Assembly (NCBI GenBank): GCA_963662175.1 | Contig: OY759214.1 | Span: 99,348,115-99,412,114, forward strand | Direction: 5' to 3' | Source: Aradus depressus | Taxonomy: Eukaryota; Arthropoda; Insecta; Hemiptera; Aradidae | Length of the DNA stretch: 64,000 nt | Program-made: the position numbers and the translations under genes | Part shown: positions 20,560 through 31,270 of the stretch, piece by piece | How the letters are laid out: the number at the start of each line of letters is the position of its first letter | Numbering within the stretch: the first letter of the stretch is position 1 | Notes under the pieces: model-generated | The model's input: only the letters and a program-made list of their open reading frames with translations | What the model was told of the DNA's origin: nothing | The model's database searches: none

Positions 20560-21001
20560 GTCAGTCTACTTTCAGCCCTCTCTTAGGAAACATTTACGGT
20601 GCCTTTGGGTCACGGGCAACCCCACGTTGTGGTGTATGAGGTATTTTTATGGGATGTTAGGATGCAATTGGTATAAATTCCTACGTCATTTTTCGGCACA
20701 ATGGGATGAAATTATCGAGAACACACTTTTTGAAAGAACTGGGAGAAGGTTTGGTTGAAGCCCACCTGAAAAGAAGATTAGACAATCGACAACCTGTAAA
20801 GGGTCTAAGAAGACTAATAAGGGAGGTTCTAGGGAGCCCGCCACCTCAACCAATCCCAACTCCAACGGGTAAACGTCCCGGAGATGCAGTGATTGTGATG
20901 GAAGCAAGGACAGGAAAGGTGTATCACAATGTATAAAGTGTTTTAAGAGTGTATGTGCTGAACACAGACAAAGTATGTGTGTAAATTGTTCAAATGAATA
21001 A
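20560..21001 (+). pseudogene. piggyBac transposase C-terminus
   Basis: LSRTHFLKELGEGLVEAHLK followed by Arg-rich and Pro-rich linker residues ends the frame at 20,936. In the +1 frame the expected Cys-rich tail continues: RCSDCDGSKDRKG, then CIKCFKSVCAEHRQSMCVNC and a TAA at about 20,999. One base change near 20,880 shifts the frame between linker and tail. The tail is the PHD/RING-like end of piggyBac proteins that binds the terminal repeats. The catalytic region is absent. Confidence 0.85.
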
Positions 21002-21488
21002 ATTTTTTTTTCAGTTCACTTATCTATCTATCCACGTTTTCAATATGCTATATTTTTTTTAATTCATTTTTTCATATTAATTACTTTATGTTTTTTTGAT
21101 TCTAGCATTATTAGGAAAATATAATGAATGAGAAAACTTTTTATATAATGTTGCTCATCAAGGAACAAATACATACATACAGTCAGTAACCAAAATGTTC
21201 GGACGGTTTGATTTTTCAATAAAAAATTATAATAATTAAATGCACAAGTAATAAAAAATAATTTAAAAAAATAATTAAAGCCATTTTTCAATCAAGAATA
21301 AGAATTCAAAAGTGGGTTAGGATAAAGGAAAAACAGCTTTGATTAGAACAAATAAATATTTTAATTTAATAAATTTTATAACAAGTAATGTAGGTAACAA
21401 AAATTTTCGGACAAAAATGTAAACAACTATAAATAAATTCAATGTTTTTTTTACGATTTCACAAATTCAAAAACCATAATGTTAATTA

Positions 21489-22083
21489 ATATTTGGTTGG
21501 GTACCCTTTTTGTGTAATAACATCTTTCATTCGATTCGGCATTGATGATGAAACTAATTTTTTGGTGAAATTTGGAGATATTTTACCCAACTCTTCTAAT
21601 AACTTTTGTTTCAATTCGTTTTTTGAAGCAATGGGTGTTAATCGAATTTTCCTGTCGAGCTCACCCCATACGTGTTCAATTGGGTTGAGATCGGGCGATT
21701 GGGGGGGGTTTCATAACTTTAGGGCAGTTATACAAAATCCAAGTACGTACCAATTCACAGGTGTGTTTCGGATCGTTGTCTTGGTAAAAATGAAAAGTCC
21801 GTAAAATCCCAAGTTTTTCAGCACTCTTTTTCAAATTGCTCCTTAGTAATTCGGCATAAACTTTTCCAGTCATGGTGGTTTCAATGAAAACCAGTTCACC
21901 AATTCCACTAGACGCCATACACCCCCACACCATCACTGAGCCACCCCCATGTTTTACTATTGGTTTTAAATTTTTTGGATTCAGCTCCTCATTACGCCTT
22001 CTCCAAATTTTGTCGCGACTGTCGGGACTAAATATATTAAACTTACATTCAAAAGTATTTGCTTGCAATAGAACAAACCGCAA
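21489..22083 (-). pseudogene. Tc1 transposase catalytic half
   Basis: FECKFNIFS (the region of the first Asp, which is not conserved here), GGGSVMVWGCMASSG, FYQDNDPKHT (second Asp), then a frameshift at an 8-G run (about 21,703-21,710), after which SPDLNPIEHVWGELDRKIR supplies the final Glu of a DD34E triad. The frame closes with GYPTKY and TAA at about 21,490. The junction with the inserted DNA begins just upstream of FECKF. Confidence 0.88.
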
Positions 22084-22595
22084 TAATAAAATATTCTTGT
22101 ATCTTGTAACTCTTCACAACATAAAAAGAAATCTCAGGTCATGTAATGTCAGAAAACTAGATTTTTGTGATATGACGTTGGAAGAGAGCGACAGCAGCGC
22201 TGACCCTCGGCAGAAACCGTCCCTTCCCCCTACTCTATCCCCTCCACCTTCCCTCTAAAGAAACTAAGTACCCAATTTTTCTAATTTAAACGTTTTTTCT
22301 CCGATATTTCGACAAATAAATGTTTCCAGATCATGTCCGTTTACTTCCATGTAATATATGTATATATATACTATTACTTTACTTTTGTTTACTTCCCTAT
22401 ACATATAATATATGTATACATAATAATATGTACTAAAAATTTTGTAATCGTGTGAACATCAGTGATCAATTGCATGCGTGTGTTTATGTGAGAGCTCAAA
22501 CGCTTTGACCTGACATCGTACAGGCTCATGACCATCGCTTAACATCCCATCCGAAGGACGGAGTGCTTAAGTTTATTTTACCTCGCAGATGAATG
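22084..22595. mobile_element. Insertion splitting the Tc1 transposase; contains SINE A debris
   Basis: About 510 bp unrelated to Tc1 separates FWSNVI (22,600) from FECKFNIF. It includes a reversed SINE A piece at about 22,505-22,592 (TGACATCGTACAGGCTC, CATCCGAAGGACGGAGTGC) and a C-rich stretch at 22,220-22,258. No head or tail of the SINE is present, so the inserted DNA is itself composite. Confidence 0.65.
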
Positions 22596-23029
22596 ACATT
22601 ACTCCAAAAAATTTCTGAATGATTCTGGAACTCTTTTGCGAAGCTCAATCTTTTTTTATATTTTTTTCACTCACAAACGGTTTTTGGTACTCTCCCATTA
22701 TATCCTGCTTCTTTTAGAATTCTTCGAACATTTTGTGGGTGAACTTTCTTTCCCGTTTCTCTGTATACCTCGGCGACGATCTGAGGTGCACTCCTCGAGG
22801 GCTTGTTTTTAATTTTCCGGACAACGCTACACCTTTCTCGGTCGTTTAATACTCTTGGACGGCCAGAGGAAGATTTCAAATCTATCCGATCCTCGTGCTT
22901 ATACCTTCGAATTACATCGGCTACGGTGCTTTTACTCCGGCCTACCAAACCACCGATTTTGCGGACACTTAATCCTTTTTCATAATTAAAAATTATTATC
23001 TGTAGAACTTCAAAAGATGTTCGACCCAT
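22596..23029 (-). pseudogene. Tc1 transposase DNA-binding half
   Basis: MGRTSFEVLQIIIFNYEKGL starts the paired-like helix-turn-helix; VRKIGGLVGRSKSTVADVIR is the recognition part; SSGRPRVLNDRE is the GRPR hinge, followed by the second helix-turn-helix (SAPQIVAEVYRETGKKVHP). The frame meets a TGA after VPKTVCE at 22,667 but remains recognisable to SFAKEFQNHSEIFWSNVI at 22,600. Confidence 0.9.
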
Positions 23030-23645
23030 CTTGACAGCAGGAAATACAAATAACTACTGAATGCAGTAATAGAAGGATATAAACACATTTTATTTGTTCG
23101 GTATTAGCGGTTGGTTGAGAAGGGATTAAAGATCATGATCAGAGTCGCATTTGTTTACAAAACAAACAACAGGTGTCCAGAAAATTTTGTTACGTGAATT
23201 TCTTGTCTTCAATTATTAATGCAAAATTTCCTATTAGCTGTAAATGTTTAATTAATTGTTTTACAGCGTTTTGAAATGATTGATGATCTCGAAATTTAAA
23301 ACTTTGCTTGAATTAAATATTTTGCCATATAACTAAGTGTAACTGCAAAAGAAAAACAAAATTATAAATTGTCCGAAAATTTTTGTTACTGATTGTATAT
23401 TAACATATACCTTAGTTTATAGTATTATGATGATTTATTCCTTAATCCGCCATCTTACATTTAATTTTTTAGTTTTCATTATACATAGTTAGATTATGAC
23501 TGTTAGTCATCAAAAATGTCAAAAATAACGGATTAAATAGAAAATTAAAAAAATATGACTAAATATTGTATGGGGTCATGTATCATGTATGACCCCACGT
23601 TGTTAAATTGCCAATAACTATGTCACGTTGTGGTTCCAGGGTTAA

Positions 23646-24107
23646 AATAAGTCAAGTTTGACATGTTATTAATGAAACGCATATGGCAATACTTTCAATA
23701 CAGAATAATTATTATACTACGTCTCGTCCAGTCGTCCTAGTGAAAGGGGGTCCAATATGGCGTCTCACTTTTCAACACTCAAATTAGACTACAAATTTCC
23801 TAATAAAACTGCTACAACTTCACCAATTTTAATCCGTTTTCGGTAATTTTTTTTTTCATTCGATTCGGCTTAAATAGCTGTTTAATACTCTTTTTTAAAA
23901 AAAAGTACTGACCTCGCGGAAGAGTTTTCACATTTTAATCCGGACAAAAAAAAAAAAAAAAATTAGGTAGATTTTTGGTTCAAAATACGTTTTTGATAGC
24001 AACTGCATGTTGAATCAAGATTGGAGTTATTTTTAAGGTAAAACGTTTCTCTTGCCAACGATATGTACTATGATGTGGTTCCTTGAAGTTTAAAAACACA
24101 AAACAGA
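23646..24107. other. Nothing recognised
   Basis: AT-rich spacer with a 17-A run near 23,950. It contains AAGTACTGACCTCGCGGAAG but no gene or known repeat. Confidence 0.4.
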
Positions 24108-24450
24108 GTGAGAAGTGAACAATTCGCTGGAAGCAATGCGATTCCCTCCCCTATTTTTTTCTTTGACTGCACTGGAAAAATCCTTTTGCTCCTTCTCTCT
24201 CACACTACGGCCAAAACTTTTTTTAATATATATAACTGCGCTGATAACTGCAGCGCTCTAGCCCGACACCATAGTCAGAACAAACATAATTTTGACTACA
24301 TAAACACTAAAATACTCCATAGAGAACACAATTATCATAAGAGACTGACATTGGAAATGGTGTATATAGCTACAACACTTGATATAGTCAACTTCCGCAC
24401 AGACACTAATAACTTAAGTAATTGTTATGCCAATTTACTTAGCAAGAGCT
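24108..24450 (+). pseudogene. Penelope-like element C-terminus (GIY-YIG region)
   Basis: From about residue 45 of the frame: NCSALARHHSQNKHNFDYIN, TKILHREHNYHKRLTLEMVY (the Glu in LTLEM fits the catalytic Glu of GIY-YIG nucleases) and INFRTDTNN-like VNFRTDTNNLSNCYANLLS, then TGA. The earlier part, with the GIY and YIG motifs and the whole reverse transcriptase, is absent or unrecognisable. Confidence 0.7.
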
Positions 24451-25120
24451 GACACCATAGTTCTGTCTCCAATATCTAAATTATCTATTTTTTATTTTAT
24501 TTTATTTTATTTTTATTTTATTTTTTTTGTGTATTATATACATATATATATATTTTTTTAAATTATTTATTAATTATCTATATATACATATATATGGTAG
24601 AGTATACACACACACCAACAACCTTAATAATACATATTTATATTACTTTCAACATTTCTGCTGTAATGTGACAGTTATGACGGGGTTTTCCGAGCTCCCT
24701 GTACCTGTTTCCTTCAGCACCCTAGTATTATTTTGTACCATTTCATTGCAATGTAAGACTCCATCCAGTGTACATGCCTTCTCCCCAACCCTGCTTATTC
24801 ATAGTAAGTCATTTTAATGTTTACTCTTTATTATGTTCCACCTATTTGTCTATTTCCATTATTAATGTTTATGTTTAGTAATGTAATCATATTAAATTTT
24901 AATGTTTAGTAATTATTCATAGTAAGTCAGTTTCAATTTTTAACTTGTTATAGTGTATTTTTAACGTTCAGTAATGTTTATCAACAAAAAAATTTTTTTT
25001 TTGTTTATTTTTGATTCTAATCTTGATTTCCCCCCCATGTTTGTAGGCCCTGATGATGATATAAAATATATCGAAACGTTGGCATCTGAATAGTGTTTTT
25101 TTTGTCCATCTTTGACTGAC
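24451..25120 (+). mobile_element. Probable 3' region of the Penelope-like element
   Basis: It begins with T/A-rich runs (TTTTA repeats, 24,489-24,528), continues through AT-rich DNA and ends with a block containing CCTGATGATGATATAAAATA and TCGAAACGTTGGCATC, similar to terminal sequence known from Penelope-like elements. I infer that it belongs with the frame at 24,108-24,450 from position and motif alone. Confidence 0.45.
25050..25077 (+). ncRNA. Hammerhead-ribozyme-like core motif
   Basis: CTGATGA (25050-25056) and GAAAC (25073-25077) flank a 16-nt insert in which GATAT can pair with ATATC around a 5-nt loop. The two conserved hammerhead core boxes are thus present with a short stem II, leaving one unpaired T after CTGATGA. 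I could not convincingly find stems I and III. Penelope-like elements are known to carry such ribozymes. Confidence 0.4.
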
Positions 25121-25153
25121 CCTCAATATTCCTACAATATATATATATATATA

Positions 25154-25358
25154 TTTTTTTTTTTTGGGGCCTTATGCACGATGCATATTAGCCATGTCAC
25201 TGTGTTATTTAGTTATTTACGACATCCATGGCCCCGGGAGGGAGTTCTATCTACTAAATAAAACTCACTTCCGGACGGGATTCGAACCACCCGCAAACCA
25301 TGGTGAGACCATGCGACCAGAACACTACGCTCTAGCCCGCACGGCCACCATGGCTCCC
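25154..25358 (-). mobile_element. SINE B, near full length
   Basis: Read on minus: GGGAGCCATGGTGGCCGTGC, GGGTGGTTCGAATCCCGTCC, GGGAGGGAGTTC in reverse, ATGCATCGTGCATAAGGCC, then a 12-A tail. It directly follows a (TA)n run. Confidence 0.9.
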
Positions 25359-25603
25359 TTTTTTAATATTATACAGAGATGTATTTTACTTTTTTTTTTT
25401 TTTAATATGATTTAGTACCTCTTTTTTCCAAACTCATTTTAGGATTTAAAAAATGTAAAAAATCATTGAGAAAATAAAAAATAATAAACTTATTGTAAAA
25501 AATATTATACTACTTTAACGACTACTACCTGAAAAAGAATAGTCTTGAGAAGTAATTTTGACTAATCAATCTTTTTGATTTATCAGTCTTTACTTATAAA
25601 AAT

Positions 25604-26254
25604 TAGTGGCCGACCGAAACTTATTTAGACATGTTAAAATTTCCATTGTATACTGAAATGTAGTGTATTTTTTACACATACACCTACCTACAGACAGTTA
25701 ACTCGTGTTAAATTAAATAAAAAACAATAATTGAAGTATGTAACAAAAACAGTTATTTATTTATGTTACATTAACAATTTAACAAGAACAACAATAATAA
25801 ACATGTTGAAGTAAGACCTTCCCTGTAAGTAAACTTTGTCAAAATCAACACTTAGATTAGATATAAAGTACAGACTCCTTAATTAAGTAGGTACCTATTT
25901 TAATTGTGTTCACAATATTCTTAAGATTAATTTATATTTTACTGAGATCTTGTATTTAGCTCTTGGTGGTTAAAGAATGACCTAATTATCAGTCTTAACA
26001 ACGATTTCAATAATTTGTACGACTATCAAGTAATTACTTAATTTAAAAAACAGTTATAAAATCAAAAGAAAAAAAACGAAATATTATTATTAGATTACTA
26101 ATTAATTTTAGTATTGGTATGGCAACCACACACGACTCACAAGCCACGAACTCATCCGAAGTTAGTCGAATGTCGCACGACAAGTCACGAAAACAAGCCG
26201 AAACTAGATTTTTTGGCCGAACCTGACCGAAACCGAATCTTCGGTCGATCACTA
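25604..26254 (+). mobile_element. hAT-type MITE with 8-bp duplication
   Basis: TAGTGGCCGACCGAA at the left and TAGTGATCGACCGAA read from the right form inverted ends. ATAAAAAT lies immediately outside both ends (25596-25603 and 26255-26262). Inside the right end CCGAA occurs repeatedly, in both directions (about 26,157-26,247), a likely set of subterminal sites. No transposase remains. 651 bp. Confidence 0.9.
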
Positions 26255-26262
26255 ATAAAAAT

Positions 26263-26776
26263 ATATTAAATAATTATAAGGAACTAAACTAATTTTCATT
26301 TTAGGAACATTAAACATTAGTATCAAAAAAAAATGTCAGTTAAAAAACTAGGTATCTAAACAGCAATCTAAAACTTTTCTATACAATAAAATGTAATAAA
26401 ATTTGAAATGTTCGATATGAAAGAAAATAAAGATAAACGTTCAACAAATAATTTTGCTAACATTCTTTCATACACAATAAAAAGTATAAGATGAATTTAT
26501 GTCTCCAGAAATAAAGCGAGGGAAAATTCCGCTTGAGATGCGGATATAACATTCTGAGAAACATCCTGCCTTACAAGCGGATCTCTAAAATAAACATTAG
26601 GGTGAACATCCGCCTGAGAGATGGGGTATGTTTTGAAGAAAGAAAAGGGGGTGGGGGGGGGGGGGGGGGGGGGAGAGTCGGAAAGTTAGGATGTGTTAGC
26701 ACAAGGGTTGACTGAGCGTCTCTGACCGATAAACAATTTCTAAGTGAGATCTTTTGCAACATATGTAAACTATATC
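26263..26776. repeat. Spacer with 21-G tract
   Basis: No gene. A G-only run at 26,653-26,673, preceded by GGGGGT, is the main feature. The open frames across it on both strands are products of the homopolymer. Confidence 0.6.
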
Positions 26777-27078
26777 AGAGGGCGCCAGTAGCTCAGGTAT
26801 GCGTACTTGCCTTCTGAGCTCAAAATTGTGGGTTCGAAACCCGACCGAGGCCCTTAGTTTATTTTATATGGGAGGTAAAATAAACTTAAGCACGCCGTCC
26901 TTCGGATGGGACGTTAAGCGATGGTCGCGAGCCTATACGATGTCAGATACTCGTTAAAGACTCCTGCCCTAGGTGAATAAATATTTAGGGTAAGAAAAAT
27001 TTAGGACACTCATAGTAGAGCAGGGCTCACGTCGACCAGAGTGACGAAAGAACGCTCTCATACTAGGCGATTATGACC
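26777..27078 (+). mobile_element. SINE A copy lacking its tail
   Basis: AGAGGGCGCCAGTAGCTCAG head, GGGTTCGAAACCCGACCGAG B box, CACGCCGTCCTTCGGATGGG, and GAGTGACGAAAGAACGCTCT near the end. It stops at GGCGATTATGACC, where family C sequence takes over. Confidence 0.85.
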
Positions 27079-27092
27079 ACATTTGAATTATG

Positions 27093-27214
27093 ATTTCGTG
27101 CTGGGGAAGTACATTGCCGGTGATTCATGGTCTTTTTTTTTAAATATTTTTGGAATGAGTCAGAAAACATGAAATTCCGGTGAAAACTCCGATTATATAA
27201 CTTCCCCTATATAG
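27093..27214. repeat. Family C fragment between two SINEs
   Basis: GGGGAAGTACATTGCCGGTG and AAAACATGAAATTCCGGTG match opposite edges of family C, so most of the middle is deleted. Confidence 0.55.
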
Positions 27215-27565
27215 GGTTAGGTTAGATTTTATGACTCATGCCCGGGCTTAAACTACGAGGTCATATCGCCTACTACCAGAGCGCTCTTTCGTCACTCTGG
27301 TGGACATGTGCCCGACTCTACTGTGGGAGTCCTAAATTTTGCCTATCCTAAATTTTTATTCACCTAGAGCAGGGGTCTTTAACGAGTAGGTACCTGACAT
27401 CGTACAGGCTCGGGAACATTGCACAACGTTCCATTGGAAGGACGGCGAGTTTAAGTTTATTTTACCTCCCAGATAAAATAAACTAAGGGCGTTGGTCCGG
27501 TTTCGAAACCACGTTCTTGAGCTCAGAAGGCAAGCACGCATACCACTGAGCTACCGGCGTCCTCT
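27215..27565 (-). mobile_element. SINE A, near full length
   Basis: Reversed tail GGTTAGGTTAGATTTTATGA at the left, then the whole body and head ending ACTGAGCTACCGGCGTCCTCT. With the copy at 26,777 it forms a head-outward inverted pair separated by family C debris. Confidence 0.88.
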
Positions 27566-28033
27566 CCCCCTTATATTTCGTTTAGTAAAAGTAAAGAAAA
27601 ATCCTTAAGGCCTCCAAGGTTTAAATTAAAATTGTTCTAAAGGTAATGGTTCGAATTCACATTTTTAATAGAATAACTACATTTGTAATGTTTCATGAAG
27701 ATCGTGAGTAACGTAGAGAAGTACCACTCAATAATAAAAATTGAATTAAAAAATAAATAAAAACAATGAACCAACAATACTCTTTCAGTTAGTTTTTTAT
27801 CAATATCTCCCAGCCTCAACAATACATAGATGTGTCCAGATCAGCCATCAGGGCTCTGGTTAAAAAACAATTGTCCTCATTGTTGTAGAAGAAGAAGAAT
27901 AAAATAATAGATTACTAAAAACATAAAAATATATGAAAATATTACTGTAAAATGACAGGGTATCCTGAAGCGTTCTATAGGTGTACAGTGTACACTCCTT
28001 TCATGTATCTACTAATAAATTAATAGTTATTTT
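27566..28033. other. Nothing recognised
   Basis: AT-rich spacer. The short frame read on minus (27,637-27,822) has no recognisable motif. Confidence 0.4.
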
Positions 28034-28768
28034 TTTTACTTCCCCAGTTATACAAAGTATTGGGGAAATTATGTAATCGGAGAGAAATCTGAAATTACTG
28101 ACCCCGGATCATAAAAATGAAAAAAAAAAAAAAAAATGTTGTCTCTCTGTGAACACGATAACTCCCGATAGAATGGAATGAATGTATCTATACATAATTT
28201 TATATGTGTTCCCAGAACTCTCTAAAGGCGACACCTACTAGACACTACTACGTAGACTACTTGGACCAAAATCAAAACTTTCTACTGCCAACAAACTGAC
28301 CATTTACAAGACTATAATACGCCCAATATGGACATACGGCCTCGAACTATGGGATACAGCCAAACAATCCAATATAAACCGCATCCAAGCTTTCCAGTCC
28401 AGTCGTCCTTCGTCGAATTGTAAATGCTCCTTTCTACGTCACCAATAAATTACTCCATGAAGACCTAAACATCCCAACCGTCCAAGAACTCGTCCAATCC
28501 CGATTCTTAAATTTCCACAATAAACTTTCATCCCATCCTAACCCATTTGCACAAGTCCTATCCTCTCAATCCCATCCTGACAATCCTCCAAGCCGTCTGA
28601 ATAGGAGGTGGCCTCGAGATCTTCTAAGAACTAACCATTGAACTAGTTTCTAGGGAGTGTCAGCGCTGTCTGACCTCTCCCAACATGTGGCATAAACACT
28701 TAAGCATAGAGTTAACATATTTGCTCATTATATAAAATGTATATAGATTGCAAATAAAGAAAAGAGAG

Positions 28769-28799
<31 letters not shown>

Positions 28800-28900
28800 T
28801 TTCAGCCAAATTGGTGAAAGGGAAGGGGGGGAGGGGGGGGAGTCTTAACATAAAAACTGTTAATATCTGCAGATAGAATGTATGTATAAGTAAGGCTACT
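28034..28900 (+). repeat. Family C copy interrupted by a LINE
   Basis: ACTTCCCCAGTTATACAAAG, an AAATTATGTAATCGG edge, GTCTCTCTGTGAACACGATA, then a break at about 28,233. Family C resumes after 28,796 with GATTTTCAGCCAAATTGGTG and a G-rich run. Confidence 0.7.
28233..28796 (+). pseudogene. 5'-truncated Jockey-type LINE tail
   Basis: Reading frames broken by shifts carry the usual end of insect Jockey-like RT proteins: TIIRPIWTYGLELWD, then NAPFYVTNKLLHEDLNIPTV, QELVQSRFLNFHNKL and the RRWPRDLL end. A 3' untranslated region and a run of about 25 A follow. It is a classic truncated LINE insertion, here into a family C copy, and belongs to a different clade from the LINE at 2.65-5.1 kb. Confidence 0.82.
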
Positions 28901-28965
28901 AAAGTAGATGGCATTTCCGAGAAAGTAACCTAGTCGGGCGGTGGACGTAAATATACAATAGGTAA

Positions 28966-29154
28966 ATTCAAAGTAAAATAGTCAAACGTAAAACAAATTT
29001 AACAGTTAAAGAATTAAAAGAAGAATTGAGAAGCAGAAATGCGCCATTAAGAGACAAAAATGCAGAATTAGTAGAAAGGAAAGTCAATGTTAATACAAAA
29101 ACGTTCTTAGCTAAAACTCTTAATCCTGTTTATTATTACTTTAATAAAATATAA
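28966..29154 (+). CDS. Small SAP-like reading frame
   Basis: A 62-codon frame with no in-frame ATG at the start contains LTVKELKEELRSRNAPLRDK and NAELVER, which match the pattern of the SAP DNA-binding helix pair (basic, L-x-x-x-L-K-x-x-L, then K-x-x-L-V-x-R). After that it runs into VNTKTFLAKTLNPVYYYF and a stop. The upstream AT-rich sequence has an acceptor-like TTTAACAG just before GTTAAAG. It is probably a fragment of a transposon-linked SAP protein. It lies just left of the MITE at 29,177. Confidence 0.45.
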   Translation: MQSKIVKRKTNLTVKELKEELRSRNAPLRDKNAELVERKVNVNTKTFLAKTLNPVYYYFNKI

Positions 29155-29176
29155 ACATACTACCTATATATTATAT

Positions 29177-30023
29177 CGGTGGTTGTCGTGAAGAAGTCGA
29201 TAAGTCCATTTACCTTGAAAACGAGTTAACAGTGCCTTCAATACTCAATTATTAATATCTACGTTGTGAAAAATTGGTTAAGTTGTGCTCCTACCTAAAA
29301 GGCGTGATACTCAGATTGTGAATTTTCAGTTAACTACTATTTTTGGTTTAATTATAGTAACTCGTTATATCTTATTATTCTTTATACGAGAATATCCTGA
29401 AATTATTGTATGTCAAGTTTACAGGTTGTTCACGCGAAGTATTTTCTTTAACAAATAGGCAAGTTGATTTATCTTGTTATGTTATTCCGGAATTCGTATT
29501 TGCATCGTAAAGTGTTATTTAAGAGACCACGTAGCTTTCCAGGGAGTTTTAAGAATTACTTGTATTGTTATAATACTAGTGTACTTTTTTATTTTAAATA
29601 CATAATAATATTGTAACAAAAAAAGCAAAACTTGTGTTATTATTAGTTTTCCTCAACAAAACAATCTATGTATGGTACAATAATAGTTAAAACTGTTTTT
29701 GTTAGATGATTTGCTATATTTTTTGAGTTACGAAGAATAATAACTAACTTTTATGTCAACAGCACAATGGTGCATAACAAGATAAGTCATAACAAGCTAA
29801 GTTAAGTCATAATTATTTAACTAAAAACGACATAAACCAAACAAAACATGACACTGCACATTTAAAATTTTAACAACCTCTTTATGACACCGAAATGTAT
29901 ATATTTTGGCCCAAATGGTATCTTTAGGTTAATTACAGGATTTTGGAGAATGATCAAATCTTTACAATGCTCTACTGAAAAGTGGACAGTTTTGACTTAT
30001 CGACTTCTTCACGACAGCCAGGG
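29177..30023 (+). mobile_element. MITE with roughly 30-bp inverted ends
   Basis: CGGTGGTTGTCGTGAAGAAG at the left and CCCTGGCTGTCGTGAAGAAG read from the right, both continuing TCGATAAGTC. ATAT flanks both ends (29173-29176 and 30024-30027). The inside is AT-rich with a TAAGTCATAACAAG direct repeat near 29,785 and no coding frame. The superfamily is undetermined. Confidence 0.75.
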
Positions 30024-30128
30024 ATATAATAATAATATAGCAATAATATTTTATTGTACATAATTTTTATTATAATTATAAAATGAACCTAATTTAAGAC
30101 GATGTAAATAAAGAGTATGAATCGAAAG

Positions 30129-30342
30129 TTTTTTTTATTTTGCCTTATGTACGATGCATATTAGCCATGACTCTTATAATGGTGTTTACCTAGTTATTTA
30201 TGACATCCTTGTCCCCGAGATGAGTTCTATTTAAGAAATGAAACTCACTTCCGAACGGGATTCGAACCCGCAAACCAAGTTGAGACCATGTGACCAAAGC
30301 CCTACTACGTTCTAGCACGCACGTCCACAATGGCTGGCTCCT
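30129..30342 (-). mobile_element. SINE B, full length
   Basis: Read on minus: CAGCCATTGTGGACGTGCGT, TTGCGGGTTCGAATCCCGTT, GTTTCATTTCTTAAATAGAA and GCATCGTACATAAGGCA then an A-rich tail. More diverged in the head than the 35,661 copy. Confidence 0.88.
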
Positions 30343-30423
30343 CGAAACAGTTTATGGATTGAAAAAACGACATAAGTAAGAAAATAATAGATATGTTTTC
30401 AAAATGTTTTATTTTTTTTCTAG

Positions 30424-30517
30424 GATGCGAGCTTATGATGACAATAATAATTTTGAGCTATTTATTCCTGTTAATATATCAGTTGCACCAAATTTAACTG
30501 CTCTTGCGGTGAAGCAG
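30424..30517 (+). CDS. Internal exon of an unidentified plus-strand gene
   Basis: A strong acceptor (ttattttttttctag) and a good donor (AAGCAG then gtaaat) bracket 94 nt. The only open frame has 1 nt then 31 codons ending at a phase-0 donor, from MRAYDDNNNFELFIPVNISV to LTALAVKQ. A phase-0 terminal exon with a compatible frame lies at 36,924. Not recognised. Confidence 0.5.
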
Positions 30518-30589
30518 GTAAATATAAGCTGTTTTTTTCTCTGTGACGCCTCTAGCGGCAAAACTTGGCAGGCGCCTTTCTCATTGACA

Positions 30590-31270
30590 TAAAATTTCCT
30601 ATGTGAATTCAAGGCCTTATAACAACGACACCTATTGATTTTCAGCCTAATCGGCCAAAGAGTAGGGGGAGGGGGGGATCAAACGGGGACTCAACTGAAA
30701 AATTCCAATAACTGCCGATGTAAAGTAAGTATCGACATGAAATTTTGTATTTAAACTCAAAACCCCATCGATCCAAGGGAAGGGTGTTCAGAGAATGACG
30801 GCTCGACTAAATATCCTAATAACTGCCGATGTAATGAATGTATCGACACAAAATTTAGTAATACGATTATTCCCCTATTCAGAAGCCCTTATGCACTTGA
30901 AAATGTGAAAACTCGAATTGATTGTGGGCAAAATAAAAATAAAATCGTCATTTCACTAGAATTTTATTTTCGTTCAGAAACACATTTTATAGAATGGTAA
31001 ATACCTATTTTGGATATCCGGTAACTTTTTCGGGAGTTTCTGCGTGGACTGCCTTCTTATTTTCGATATCATACGAAGATACCAAAAGTGAAAAAAAAAA
31101 AGTGTAAACCCGATAACTGCCGTTAGAATGAATGTATCATCCAAACTTAGTACGAACATTCAGAAATCCGTATGTAGGTCAACTATTGAGATTTTTAGCC
31201 CAAACTTTCATTGATTTTGGAGGGAAAGTGAACATTTAATTTATAAATTCTTTCTAGGGAAGTACCCTAC
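30590..31270 (+). repeat. Family C copy with several sub-blocks
   Basis: Four sub-blocks with TAACTGCCGATGTAAAG-like and CGACACAAAATT-like words, spaced about 110-130 bp, with G-rich spacers (about 30,664-30,676). It ends at CTAGGGAAGTACCCTACC near 31,255. Confidence 0.65.

Larger units (their letters stand above)
21180..23395 (-). mobile_element. Tc1-type element with IR/DR ends
   Basis: CAGTCAGTAACCAAAATG at the left and CAATCAGTAACAAAAATT read from the right are flanked by TA (21178-21179 and 23396-23397). Each end has a second, inner copy about 200 bp inwards: GGTAACAAAAATTTTCGGAC at 21,393 and, reversed, GTCCAGAAAATTTTGTTAC at 23,175. Two direct repeats per inverted end is the IR/DR layout known from Sleeping Beauty-like Tc1 elements. 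It is inserted in the 3' part of a piggyBac element. Confidence 0.93.
20459..23641 (+). mobile_element. piggyBac element with TTAA ends, host of a Tc1
   Basis: CCCTGGAGTTCTG at the left end (after TTAA at 20455-20458) and TTCCAGGG at the right end (before TTAA at 23642-23645) are inverted ends with the TTAA target typical of piggyBac. CCCACGTTGTGG occurs inside both ends (about 20,621 and 23,594). Only the C-terminal part of the transposase remains. A whole Tc1 element lies between that gene remnant and the right end. Confidence 0.88.
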
